DNA of 64,000 nt from Streptomyces liliiviolaceus (GTDB lineage: Bacteria; Actinomycetota; Actinomycetes; Streptomycetales; Streptomycetaceae). The stretch covers positions 5,518,001 through 5,582,000 of the forward strand of contig NZ_JAGPYQ010000001.1 in NCBI RefSeq assembly GCF_018070025.1, given 5' to 3'. The position numbers were made by a program, and so were the translations under genes. This document shows, piece by piece, positions 53,047-61,341 of this stretch (positions are counted from its first letter, which is position 1; every line of letters begins with the position of its first letter). Below the pieces are notes generated by a model. The model searched no databases, had not been told where the DNA came from, and worked only from the letters and a program-made list of their open reading frames with translations.

Positions 53047-55269
53047 TCAGATGCTCACGGGAGCGGACTGCTTGTCGGCGGCCGGGGGCGCGGCGTCGGG
53101 TGCGTGGAAGTTCTCGCCCTCCACGTCGAGCCGGGGCAGGAAGCGGTCGACGCGCCGGGGCAGCCACCAGGCCCGGTCCCCGAGGAGAGCCAGTACCGCG
53201 GGCACGAGTGTCATACGGACCAGGAAGGCGTCCACCAGGACTCCGAAGGCCAGGGCGAAAGCGATCGGCATGATATCCGCGTCGTGCGAGAACAGAAAAC
53301 CGACGAACACCGAGATCATGATGAGGGCGGCGGAGGTGACCACGCGGGCGGCGTTGCGGGCTCCGGTGAGGACGGCCGCGCGGGCGTCACGGTGGCGGAC
53401 GTAGTCCTCCCGCATGGCGGACACCAGGAACACCTCGTAGTCCATGGCGAGTCCGAAGAGCACGGCCATGACGATGATGGGCATGAAGCCGGCCACCGGC
53501 CCCGTGCTCGCCACCCCCAGCAGACCGGCCAGCCAGCCCCACTGGAAGACCGCGACGGTGGCCCCGAACGCGGCTCCGACGGACAGCAGGAATCCGACGG
53601 TGGCCTTCACGGGGATGGCGACGGACCTGAAGGCGATCATCAGGAGGAGCAGGGAGAGGCCGACCACGACGACCGCGAAGGGGACCAGCGCGCCGCTGAG
53701 TTTGTCGGAGACGTCGATGCTGACAGCGGTCAGGCCTGTGACGGCGACATAGCTGCCCCCGGACTCGGCGAGGGGCTTCATCTCGGTGCGCAGACGGGCG
53801 ACCAGGTCGCTGGTCTCCTGGGTACGCGGTCCGGTGTCGGGGACGATCCGGATGCGTGCGGCCGACTCGTCCTCGGCCAGGTCGACGCCGCTGACGTCCG
53901 CGATGCCCCTGACGTCCCGCAGCCTGTCCTCGACGGCGGTGGCCGTCGCGGCGACGGCGGTCGGGTCGTCGTCCTCGACGAGGATGACGAGCGGGCCGTT
54001 CGCCCCGGGGCCGAAGGCGTCACCGACCAGGTCGTAGGCCTGACGGCTCGATGTCGTGGTGGGGCTGTTGCCTTCGTCGGTCAGGGCGAGCTTGAGCTGA
54101 AGGGCCGGGAGGGCGAGGGCGACGAGGGCGACGGTTCCGAGGATCAGGGTGCGCACCGGGCGGCGCAGTACGCCTTCGGTCCAGCGCACGCCCATGGAGG
54201 GCCTGCCCGGCGTGCGGGCCGCTCGCCGGCGCCAGCGGGTGCCGGCCCTGGGGGTGCCGGCCCTGGGGGTGAGCCTGCGGCCGCACATGCCCAGCAGTGC
54301 GGGCAGCAGTCCGAGCGCCAGCACGACGGCGACGGCCACGGCTCCCGCGGACACGAGTCCCATGGAGGTCAGCATCGGGACACCCGCCACCGAGAGTCCG
54401 GCGAGCGCGATGACCACGGTGGCACCGGCGAAGACGACCGCGCTGCCCGCGGTCGCGTTGGCCCTGGCGACGGACTCCACGACGGGCGTTCCGGCGGCGA
54501 GCTGGGACCGGTGGCGCGAGACGATGAACAGGGCGTAGTCGATGCCCACGGCGAGCCCCAGCATCATCGCCAGGGTGGGCGCGCTGTCGCTCACTCCGAG
54601 CACCGTGGCCGCGCCCATCATGGCCGCCATGGTGCCGACGACACCGAGGACGGCGGTGATCAGCGGCAGTCCGGCGGCGAGCAGCGAACCGAAGGTGATG
54701 ACGAGGATGACCAGGGCCACGCCGAGCCCGACCAGCTCGGGAGGTCCGAAGGGCGAGGTCGAGGGCGCGTAGGCGTCACCGCCGTAGACCGTTTTCAGGC
54801 CTGCCTGCCGGGCCTGCTCCCCCGCCTCCTTCACCCCGTCGAGCGTGCCCGCGGGCACGTCCTCGTCCTTCTTCGTCGTGAAGGCGACCTGCGCGACCGC
54901 CGTGCGGCCGTCCTCGGAGACGGTGTCTTCCTCGACCGGGTCACCGACCTCGGCCACGCCGTGCACGTCGCCCATCGCGGCGATGCCCGACGCCAGTGCC
55001 TCGCGCAGCTCGGGGTCGGTCACCTTGCGGCCGGGCGGGGCCTGGAACACGATGTCCGCGGACTGGACGTCCGGGGAGGGGAAGTGACGGTCCATCTTGG
55101 TCAGCGCCGTCTGCGCCGGTGACCCGGGGATGGAACCGCTGTCCTCGAAGGAGCCGGCGAACGAGAAGCCGAGACCGGTCAACGCGCCGAGCGCCAGGAG
55201 CCATCCGACCAACATCGTTCGCCACCGTCGGGCGCCGAGTGCGCCCAGCCGGTACAGAAGTGCTGCCAT
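53047..55269 (-). CDS. MMPL/RND-family membrane exporter
   Basis: A 740-residue transporter with 12 predicted spans in two halves and two large extracytoplasmic loops. The family traits GLAVGIDYALFIVSRHR (TM4-5) and LFGLAMDYEVFLVSAMRED (TM10) carry the proton-relay Asp-Tyr pairs. A basic loop has a small duplication, TPRAGTPRAGTRW. Such proteins export lipids, drugs or siderophores using the proton gradient. It precedes the two-component genes by 76 nt in the same direction. Confidence 0.92.
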   Translation of the reverse strand: MAALLYRLGALGARRWRTMLVGWLLALGALTGLGFSFAGSFEDSGSIPGSPAQTALTKMDRHFPSPDVQSADIVFQAPPGRKVTDPELREALASGIAAMGDVHGVAEVGDPVEEDTVSEDGRTAVAQVAFTTKKDEDVPAGTLDGVKEAGEQARQAGLKTVYGGDAYAPSTSPFGPPELVGLGVALVILVITFGSLLAAGLPLITAVLGVVGTMAAMMGAATVLGVSDSAPTLAMMLGLAVGIDYALFIVSRHRSQLAAGTPVVESVARANATAGSAVVFAGATVVIALAGLSVAGVPMLTSMGLVSAGAVAVAVVLALGLLPALLGMCGRRLTPRAGTPRAGTRWRRRAARTPGRPSMGVRWTEGVLRRPVRTLILGTVALVALALPALQLKLALTDEGNSPTTTSSRQAYDLVGDAFGPGANGPLVILVEDDDPTAVAATATAVEDRLRDVRGIADVSGVDLAEDESAARIRIVPDTGPRTQETSDLVARLRTEMKPLAESGGSYVAVTGLTAVSIDVSDKLSGALVPFAVVVVGLSLLLLMIAFRSVAIPVKATVGFLLSVGAAFGATVAVFQWGWLAGLLGVASTGPVAGFMPIIVMAVLFGLAMDYEVFLVSAMREDYVRHRDARAAVLTGARNAARVVTSAALIMISVFVGFLFSHDADIMPIAFALAFGVLVDAFLVRMTLVPAVLALLGDRAWWLPRRVDRFLPRLDVEGENFHAPDAAPPAADKQSAPVSI

Positions 55270-55322
55270 GCCTGCATCCCCCAGGGGTTAGGTGGTTGAG
55301 GCACCGATGCTGCTCGGCGGAC

Positions 55323-55363
55323 TTGACGGCCGCCCCACGCCGGACTTGACGGTTTCTTGACGG
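55323..55363 (-). promoter_or_regulatory. Candidate OmpR-type operator upstream of the MMPL gene
   Basis: Three copies of CCGTCAA on the minus strand (55323-55329, 55346-55352, 55357-55363). The last two are 11 nt apart, one helical turn, as expected for tandem OmpR-family binding. They lie 50-95 nt upstream of the MMPL start. Confidence 0.5.
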
Positions 55364-55401
55364 CCTTCGCCGCGATCGGCTCTCCTGTCCGGCTGGCTTG
55401 A

Positions 55402-55429
55402 TTGACAATGATGCTGTAGCAAATACCAT
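55402..55429 (+). promoter_or_regulatory. Autoregulated promoter of the GntR gene
   Basis: TTGACA (55402-55407), 16 nt, TACCAT (55424-55429), with operator TGCTGTAGCA (55412-55421) in the spacer. Transcription would start near 55436-55437, at the ATG of the GntR gene, so the message is probably leaderless. Confidence 0.7.
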
Positions 55430-55436
55430 GTTCCAC

Positions 55437-56156
55437 ATGGCTCTGCTCCCCCAGCTTCCGTCCCCGGTCACCCTCGGCGATCAGGCGTACGCCGCCATCC
55501 GCGAGGCCATCGTCACCGGAACCCTCAAGCGCGGGGAGAAGGTCACGGAGCGGGGCCTCGCGGAGTCGCTCAGCATCAGCGCGACCCCCGTCCGTGAGGC
55601 GCTGCGACGCCTGGAGCAGGACCGGCTGGTGGAGCGGACGGGCCCCAGATCGGTCCGTATCGCGCAGTTCGGCAAGGAGGAACTGCGCGAGTTCACCATG
55701 ATGGAGGACGTGCTCCGGGCCCTCGCCGCCCGCTTGGCCGCGGAGAAGTCGACGGCGGCCCAGCGCCGTGAGATGTCCGACTGCCTGGACAAGGCGGACG
55801 CCCTGCGGGGCGAACTGCGCGACGCGGACCCCGGCACCGACGCGGAGCGGGACCTGGTGCTCGAAATGCAGGCACTCATGCGCCACTTCCACATGGTCGT
55901 GGACCAGGCCAGCGGCAACGCTACCCTGATCCAGATGCTGCGTACCGTCGACGCCTTCGGTTCGGAGGAGCGCCGGAACAGCATCCTGTCGGAGGTGCGC
56001 GGCGTACACGCGAAGGTGGTCGACGAGCGGTACAGACAGCACCGGATCATCTACGAGGCCATCGCCGCCGGCAACGGGGAGCGGGCCGAGGAGCTGATGA
56101 GGGCGCACAGTCACACCTCGAACATCTCCCGGATCGCGACGCGCTTTTCGAGCTGA
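55437..56156 (+). CDS. GntR-family regulator (FCD/FadR type)
   Basis: A 239-residue repressor. Residues 8-75 are the GntR winged helix (DQAYAAIREAIVTGTLKRGEKVTERGLAESLSISATPVREALRRLEQDRLVER). Residues 85-230 are an FCD ligand domain with HFHMVVDQASGN and HRIIYEAIAAGN, including the His residues that hold a metal in this class; ligands are usually carboxylic acids. ATG 55437 coincides with the predicted transcription start; an ATG at 55428 lies inside the -10 box. The shared operators tie it to the ABC-AtuA operon. Confidence 0.9.
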   Translation: MALLPQLPSPVTLGDQAYAAIREAIVTGTLKRGEKVTERGLAESLSISATPVREALRRLEQDRLVERTGPRSVRIAQFGKEELREFTMMEDVLRALAARLAAEKSTAAQRREMSDCLDKADALRGELRDADPGTDAERDLVLEMQALMRHFHMVVDQASGNATLIQMLRTVDAFGSEERRNSILSEVRGVHAKVVDERYRQHRIIYEAIAAGNGERAEELMRAHSHTSNISRIATRFSS

Positions 56157-56188
56157 CGCGGTCCCCCCGCACCGGACTGGGTAGAGGG

Positions 56189-57163
56189 CTACGGAGTCAG
56201 CACGATCCGGCCGAAGACCTCGCCGTCGTCCATCTTCCGGTGGGCCAGTACGGCCTGGTCCAGCGGCAGCAGTTCGTGGACGACCGCCGCCAGATCGCCG
56301 CGGCCCGCGGCGGCGAACTGTTCGCCCCGCACGGCATGCCGGTCGGCCGCGGTGACCGTGTCCGCGCTGAAGGTGGCGAAGGACAGCGACTTACGGAACG
56401 CGGCCAGCATCTTCGTACCGAAGTCCGCCGGTGGCCGGCCCGCCACGACGCCGACGACGACCATGCGGCCGTTGGGGTTGAGTCTGTCGAAGAACGACGG
56501 CAGGTCGTCACCGGCGATGATGTCGATGATGACGTCGTAGCCCGCCGGAGCGTCCTGGCCGCCCTCGCCGGAGCGGTCCAGCACGTGGGTCGCGCCCAAC
56601 TGGCGCAGCCGCGCGCCGCGTTCGGCCGACGACGTGGTGACCGCCACCGCGGCGGCACCGCCCCTGGCCGCCAGCTGGACGGTCATGACGCCGATGCTGC
56701 CCGCCGCGCCGCGCACCAGGACCGCCTCCCCGGGGGCGAACCGGGCATGCGCCAGCGCGTAGTGGGCGACGACTCCGGAGCTGCCGAGCGTCACCGCGTC
56801 GGCGGCGGACAGGTCGTCGGGCAGGGGTAGGATCTCCCGCACCGGGACGGCGGCCTGTTCGACGTAACCGCCACCCGTGCCGGTGAACCCCCACACCCGT
56901 CGGCCGATCCATGAGGTGTCGACGCCGTCGCCCACCGCGCTGACCGTGCCCGCCACCTCGCTGCCGGGGACATGCCCCTCCTTGAAACCGTAGGCGGCCA
57001 GAGCGCCGCTGCGGATCACGGTGTCGACACCGCCGACGCCCACCGCCTGTGCGGCGATCACCACTTCCCCGGCGGCCGGTACGGGTGCCGGCCGCTCGAC
57101 CACGGCCAGCCCTTCGGGGCCTCCGTACGTACGGATCTCGATCGCCTTCAATGTCGTCTCCAC
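56189..57163 (-). CDS. NADPH:quinone reductase / zinc-free MDR alcohol dehydrogenase
   Basis: A 324-residue medium-chain reductase. GHVPGSEVAGTVSAVGDGV is the MDR core, GAAGSIGVMTVQLA the NADPH loop. Structural- and catalytic-zinc cysteines are absent, as in quinone reductases. The GTG start is at 57161-57163. It is divergent from a TetR gene 88 nt away, with a palindrome over the regulator start, suggesting induction by a reactive quinone or drug (inference). Confidence 0.88.
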   Translation of the reverse strand: METTLKAIEIRTYGGPEGLAVVERPAPVPAAGEVVIAAQAVGVGGVDTVIRSGALAAYGFKEGHVPGSEVAGTVSAVGDGVDTSWIGRRVWGFTGTGGGYVEQAAVPVREILPLPDDLSAADAVTLGSSGVVAHYALAHARFAPGEAVLVRGAAGSIGVMTVQLAARGGAAAVAVTTSSAERGARLRQLGATHVLDRSGEGGQDAPAGYDVIIDIIAGDDLPSFFDRLNPNGRMVVVGVVAGRPPADFGTKMLAAFRKSLSFATFSADTVTAADRHAVRGEQFAAAGRGDLAAVVHELLPLDQAVLAHRKMDDGEVFGRIVLTP

Positions 57164-57239
57164 GTGCTCGGATCGGTGTGCCGCACCCCGATGACCTGGG
57201 CGGCTGCTTCCTCTCCGGACGCTAACGGACGCCCCCGTC

Positions 57240-57254
57240 CACTTAGGTAAAGTG
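57240..57254. promoter_or_regulatory. Candidate TetR operator
   Basis: CACTTAGGTAAAGTG: inverted arms CACTT/AAGTG around 5 nt, overlapping the GTG start of the TetR gene and about 80 nt upstream of the divergent quinone reductase start. Confidence 0.5.
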
Positions 57255-57893
57255 AGAGCGGTGACCGATCATTTGCCTCACACCCTGCGTTCCGACGCCC
57301 TGGACAACCGCGACCGCATCCTCGACGCGGCCAGGAGACTGTTCGCGGCCGAGGGCCTGGACGTACCGATGCGGGAGATCGCACGGCGGGCCGCGGTCGG
57401 TCCCGCCACCCTGTACCGCCGCTTCCCGACCAAGCAGGCACTGGTCACCGCGGTCTTCGCGGACCAGCTGCGCGCGTGCCGTGACATCGTCGACGAGGGG
57501 TGCGCCGACCCCGATCCCTGGCGGGGCTTCTGCCAGGTCATCGAGAGGATCTGCGAACTGCACGCACGCGACCGCGGCTTCACCGAGGCCTTCATGTCCA
57601 CGTTCCCCGGCGCGACGGACGTGGACGCGGGCCGTGAGTACACGGTGAGAGCGGTCGCCGGACTGGCCCAGCGCGCCAAGGAGGCCGGACGCCTGCGTCC
57701 CGACTTCGTCCTGGACGACCTGATCCTCATGCTCATGGCCAACAAGGGCATCCACTCCACCTCGACCGCCGCCCAGGTCATGGCCTCGCGGCGGTTCGCG
57801 GGATTCGTGATCCAGGCGTTCGAGGCCTGCCCTCGGCACGCGCCGCTGCCGCCGCCGGCCCGGTCGGCGTCCGGCGAGCCCGGTTACGTCTGA
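57252..57893 (+). CDS. TetR-family transcriptional regulator
   Basis: A 213-residue repressor. The helix-turn-helix is at about residues 20-65 (RDRILDAARRLFAAEGLDVPMREIARRAAVGPATLYRRFPTKQALV), with a C-terminal TetR ligand domain. GTG at 57252 or 57261 could be the start. It is divergent from the quinone reductase and probably represses both. Confidence 0.9.
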   Translation: MRAVTDHLPHTLRSDALDNRDRILDAARRLFAAEGLDVPMREIARRAAVGPATLYRRFPTKQALVTAVFADQLRACRDIVDEGCADPDPWRGFCQVIERICELHARDRGFTEAFMSTFPGATDVDAGREYTVRAVAGLAQRAKEAGRLRPDFVLDDLILMLMANKGIHSTSTAAQVMASRRFAGFVIQAFEACPRHAPLPPPARSASGEPGYV

Positions 57894-57924
57894 CGGCACC
57901 CGACGGCGAGACGCGGCGGAACGT

Positions 57925-59040
57925 TCAGGGCGTGTCCGGGGCGGCCAGTTCGAAATCGGCGCGGGGCGTCGCCACTCCGTTGATCTGCAGGGCGATCGCG
58001 TGCGCCCCCGGGTGGTAGCGGCGGGTGGTGATCGGCCGGAACGAATGCTCCCGTGCGATGTCGATCCGTTCGTCCGGTGCGAGGGTGCGGGTGGTGAGCT
58101 TGAAGGTCTTGCCGGTCTGGCCGCCGTTGGCCTTCCGGTGGTGCACGACGTAGTCGATCGTCAGCCGTGCCTCGGCGTCACCGGTGTTGCGGATCGAGGC
58201 GGTGAAGCGGACCGTGCCGCCGAACGGGACGGTGGCGCGGTCCAGTCGGGGTCCCTCGACCTCCAGGGTCGCGGGAGGGAAACCGAGGAGTTCCAGGGCG
58301 CCGGGGTGGCCTCGCTTGACCAGCGTGCGCAGCCCGTGGCGCACCAGGCGCTCGGTGGTGGCGTCGGGGCTCGCCAGCCAGCGGCGGGCGGTGTCGACGA
58401 CGGCCTCGGGATGGTCGCGGCTGAGGTCGTTGAGGTGGTTGGCGACCGAGCGGCGTACGTAGTCGCTCTCGTCGCGGTAGAGGGCGTCCAGGACGGGCAC
58501 GGTCACCGCGGGGCGGGCCATGATGTCCGGGACGCGTACCGCCCAGGGAAGGTAGGGGCGGGTGCCCTCGGAGGCCAGTCTGCGTACGTCGGCGTCGGGT
58601 GACGCAGTCCAGTCGCCCACGACGATGCCGAGGGCCCGGTCGAGATCGTGCCGCAGCAGGGTCCTGATGGCGAACTCCGCGGAGAGCCGCCCGGTGAGAC
58701 TCGCGAGGAGGTCCATCGCGTCGTCGAAGGCCGCCGCTCCGCCCTCCTGGACGGCGCGGGTGGCCAGAGCGCTGGTGACCGGCCAGATCAGCCAACCGGT
58801 GAACTGCGGCGCCTCGTCGCGGGCCCTGCGTACGGTGCGGGCCAGCGCGGCGTAGTCGCCCGGGAGGTCCGCGAGCAGGGCGTCGCGCAGCAGATCGGCG
58901 CGCTCCCGCAGGGACAACGGGTCGATCAGCGCGGGCGCCGCGCGCAGTGCCGTCAGTTCGGCGTGCGGGGCGGCGATCTCAAGGGCGAGGGTGAGGCTCT
59001 GAACGGTGTGGCGGCCGATGAGTTCGTCGGCGAACGGCAT
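57925..59040 (-). CDS. DNA alkylation repair protein, AlkC-like
   Basis: A 371-residue HEAT-like-repeat DNA glycosylase-family protein. Residues 1-250 are helical repeats with LYRDESDYVRRSVANHLNDLSRDHPE and RLVRHGLRTLVKRGHPGALELLGF, the AlkC/AlkD signature. Residues about 260-365 form an Ig-like beta domain (VPFGGTVRFTASIRNTGDAEARL) found in a subset of AlkC proteins. It excises positively charged alkylated bases such as 3-methyladenine. It appears monocistronic. Confidence 0.87.
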   Translation of the reverse strand: MPFADELIGRHTVQSLTLALEIAAPHAELTALRAAPALIDPLSLRERADLLRDALLADLPGDYAALARTVRRARDEAPQFTGWLIWPVTSALATRAVQEGGAAAFDDAMDLLASLTGRLSAEFAIRTLLRHDLDRALGIVVGDWTASPDADVRRLASEGTRPYLPWAVRVPDIMARPAVTVPVLDALYRDESDYVRRSVANHLNDLSRDHPEAVVDTARRWLASPDATTERLVRHGLRTLVKRGHPGALELLGFPPATLEVEGPRLDRATVPFGGTVRFTASIRNTGDAEARLTIDYVVHHRKANGGQTGKTFKLTTRTLAPDERIDIAREHSFRPITTRRYHPGAHAIALQINGVATPRADFELAAPDTP

Positions 59041-59169
59041 GGCGGTCCCTCTGTCGGGCTGGCGGGCGGGGCAGCGCAGTGGTGGAGAGCTGCCGGTCCA
59101 GGCTAGGAGCAGATGAGGACAGCTACGGTCCTGGTCTCGCGCCGGACGCCGCCCGATCCCCTCTCGGCG

Positions 59170-60150
59170 TCACTCCCGCTCCTCCGAACGAGGCCGAGAA
59201 GCCTGGTTGCCGCGGTACATGGCGTCGAGCCGGGCGACCAGTGCCTCGCGCACGGGCTCCGGCGACAGGATCTCCAGCGGTGTGCGCAGGCTCAGGAGGT
59301 AGCCGGCAAGCTGGTCGGGGTCGGAGCCGCCGATGGTGATGACCGTCGCGTCCGGTCCGTCGGCCTCGTGGGTGGCGACGATGGGGGCCACCAGCCGACG
59401 GGCGTCGTCGTAGGACAGCGGGAGCCGGACCCGGGCGAAGAAGGGATAGCCGGTACGGGTGATGGTGTCGGAGACCAGCTGCGCCGCGTCCGGGGCGTCG
59501 GGCAGCCCGACCACCTCACCCGTGGACGCCACATCGACCACTCTGTCGACACGGAACGTCCGCCAGGCCTCCCGGTCGACGTCACGGGCCACGAAGTACC
59601 AGTGCACGCCGGTGTGGACCAGACGGTACGGATCGACGCTCCGGACGGTGGTCGTGCCGTGCATGTCGCGGTACGTGAGAGTGGTGCGCTCGGACGCCCG
59701 GCACACGGAGGCCAGCAGCAACAGCACGTCCGCCGACGCCTGGGGCGGCTCGCAGCGCGGGGTGTGCTCGACGGTGGCGTCCAGTGCGGCCAGGCGCTTC
59801 GCCATCCGGGCGGGCAGGATCTGCCGCAGTTTCAGCAGGGCCGACAGCGCTGCCGGGTCGGCGCCGAGCGCCGCGCCGTGGGCGGCCTCCCGGAGGGCCA
59901 CGGCCACGGCGAAGACCTCGTCGTCGTCGAGGTTCAGCGGAGGCATACGGTTGCCGGCGCCGAAGCGGTAGCCGCCGCCCGGCCCCGGGATCGACTCGAC
60001 GCCGTATCCGAGCTCACGCAGCCGGTCGATGTCCCGGCGCACGGTGCGCTCGGTGACGTCCAGTTGCCGTGCCAGTTCCGCGTTCGACCAGGTGGGCCTG
60101 CTCGACAGCAGGGACACCAGCCGCAGCAGCCGGGCGGAGGTAGCGATCAC
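59170..60150 (-). CDS. WYL-domain transcriptional regulator (YafY/PafC-like)
   Basis: A 326-residue regulator. The N-terminal winged helix is of HTH_11 type (ARLLRLVSLLSSRPTWSNAELARQLDVTERTVRRDIDRLRELG), and a WYL domain follows (YRDMHGTTTVRSVDPYRLVHTGVHWYFVARDVDREAWRTFRVDR, about residues 155-205) with a WCX-type C-terminus. WYL proteins sense nucleic acids or small ligands, often in DNA damage. The start GTG is at 60148-60150. Confidence 0.9.
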   Translation of the reverse strand: MIATSARLLRLVSLLSSRPTWSNAELARQLDVTERTVRRDIDRLRELGYGVESIPGPGGGYRFGAGNRMPPLNLDDDEVFAVAVALREAAHGAALGADPAALSALLKLRQILPARMAKRLAALDATVEHTPRCEPPQASADVLLLLASVCRASERTTLTYRDMHGTTTVRSVDPYRLVHTGVHWYFVARDVDREAWRTFRVDRVVDVASTGEVVGLPDAPDAAQLVSDTITRTGYPFFARVRLPLSYDDARRLVAPIVATHEADGPDATVITIGGSDPDQLAGYLLSLRTPLEILSPEPVREALVARLDAMYRGNQASRPRSEERE

Positions 60151-60207
60151 GCTCCGACCTTAGCGAGGTGCGGCGACATGGACGGCCACGGCCGGGGGCA
60201 CGGTCAT

Positions 60208-60273
60208 GGGTCGGGGCACGGTCACGGATCGGGAACGGTCGCGGGTCGGGGCACGGTCACGGTCGCGGGTCGG
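60208..60273. repeat. Direct repeats at the 3' end of the RsbW-like gene
   Basis: GGGTCGGGGCACGGTCACGG occurs perfectly at 60208-60227 and 60243-60262, and GGTCGCGGGTCGG at 60237-60249 and 60261-60273. The second copies enter the last codons of the RsbW-like gene. Related decayed units reach back to about 60180. Confidence 0.75.
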
Positions 60274-60715
60274 ACAGGGCGATGCGGGCCGTTATCCGTT
60301 TCCCGACCGGCTCCCGGTGGATCTGCAGGTCCTGCGCCACGGCCTTGACGATCTCCAGGCCGTGCTGGCCGATCCTGCCCGCGTCGGTGGCATGCGCCTC
60401 GGGAACCGTCGGGTCGCTGTCCCACACGACGACGTCCACGGTCTCGGGGGTGACGCGAAGCTCCATCAGGACGGGGCCGGGGGCGTACTTGCAGGCGTTG
60501 GTGACGAGCTCGCTGACCACCAGCTGGGTCAGATCCAGCACACGGGCGGACACGGACGCGTGCTGCCCGGCGCGGACCCGTTCGAGGAAGGCCGCGGCGT
60601 GATGACGGGCATCGGCGATGCATCCGTCGTCCCCGCCTATGGCGTAGCCGGTCTGCATCATCTGTCTGTCCGACCCGGTACAGCCGTCACCCTCGTCGTG
60701 GGATCCCACCGACAT
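60257..60715 (-). CDS. RsbW-like anti-sigma factor / ATP-binding regulatory protein
   Basis: A 152-residue HATPase_c_2 protein with N-box LTQLVVSELVTNACKYAPGP and GRIGQHGLEIVKAVAQDL; the G1 region (WDSDPTVPEA) is divergent. The start ATG at 60713-60715 has GGAGA upstream; an ATG at 60724 is adjacent to that site. It is very similar to the protein at 24139-24579. It is divergent from a STAS antagonist gene, a natural partner for the kinase. Confidence 0.83.
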   Translation of the reverse strand: MSVGSHDEGDGCTGSDRQMMQTGYAIGGDDGCIADARHHAAAFLERVRAGQHASVSARVLDLTQLVVSELVTNACKYAPGPVLMELRVTPETVDVVVWDSDPTVPEAHATDAGRIGQHGLEIVKAVAQDLQIHREPVGKRITARIALSDPRP

Positions 60716-60888
60716 CGCCCTCATTCTCCGTTCACAGGCGCTCCGCTACCCGTGGTCCCGTCATTCATGCATCGTACAAATGTGCTCTCCGGCACAGCTG
60801 TGTGGGTGCGGGAAGGGGAGCGTTCGGGCACAATGGCCGGGCACCTGCCCGGGGCACGTCGGGGCACACGACCGCAGTCGAGGAGACG

Positions 60889-61254
60889 GTGACCAACATT
60901 CAGAGTGTGGACCAGCCAGGCCGGCTCTCCGTCGAGCACTCCGCGATCGACGGCGTCCGTGTCGTGACCGTGCGGGGCGAGATCGACCACACCGTCAAGG
61001 ACATGCTCGGCAAGGCCCTGCTGGCACCCGCCGGCGCGACCCATCCGCGCACGGTGGTCGACCTCAGCGGGGTGACCTTCATGGACTCCAGCGGGATCAG
61101 CGTCTTCATCGGCGCGTACCAGGCCGTGAGCGGCACCGAGGGCTGGCTGCGCATCGCCGGTGCTCAGGAGTCCGTGCTGCGCATCCTGCAGATCGTCGGG
61201 ATGGACACGTTGATCAGCTGCCACCCCACCATCGAACAGGCCGTGAACGCCTGA
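60889..61254 (+). CDS. STAS-domain anti-sigma factor antagonist (BldG/RsbV-like)
   Basis: A 121-residue single-STAS protein. The GTG at 60889 has GAGGAG upstream. VRVVTVRGEIDHT and VDLSGVTFMDSSGISVFIGAY are the family marks, with the phosphorylatable serine at 67/68. It would bind and neutralise an RsbW-like kinase when unphosphorylated; the divergent gene at 60257-60715 is the obvious candidate. Confidence 0.92.
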   Translation: MTNIQSVDQPGRLSVEHSAIDGVRVVTVRGEIDHTVKDMLGKALLAPAGATHPRTVVDLSGVTFMDSSGISVFIGAYQAVSGTEGWLRIAGAQESVLRILQIVGMDTLISCHPTIEQAVNA

Positions 61255-61267
61255 GCAGGCGCTCCGG

Positions 61268-61310
61268 CCCACGCGCGGCGGGCCGGAGCCCGCGGTCCGC
61301 CGCGCGTGGG
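61268..61310 (+). terminator. Hairpin terminator after the STAS gene
   Basis: A 13-bp stem, CCCACGCGCGGCG (61268-61280) with CGCCGCGCGTGGG (61298-61310), and a 17-nt loop, 14 nt after the stop; no U-tract. Confidence 0.6.
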
Positions 61311-61341
61311 TGCCCGGCGGCCCCCGGATAGCATGCGTGCC

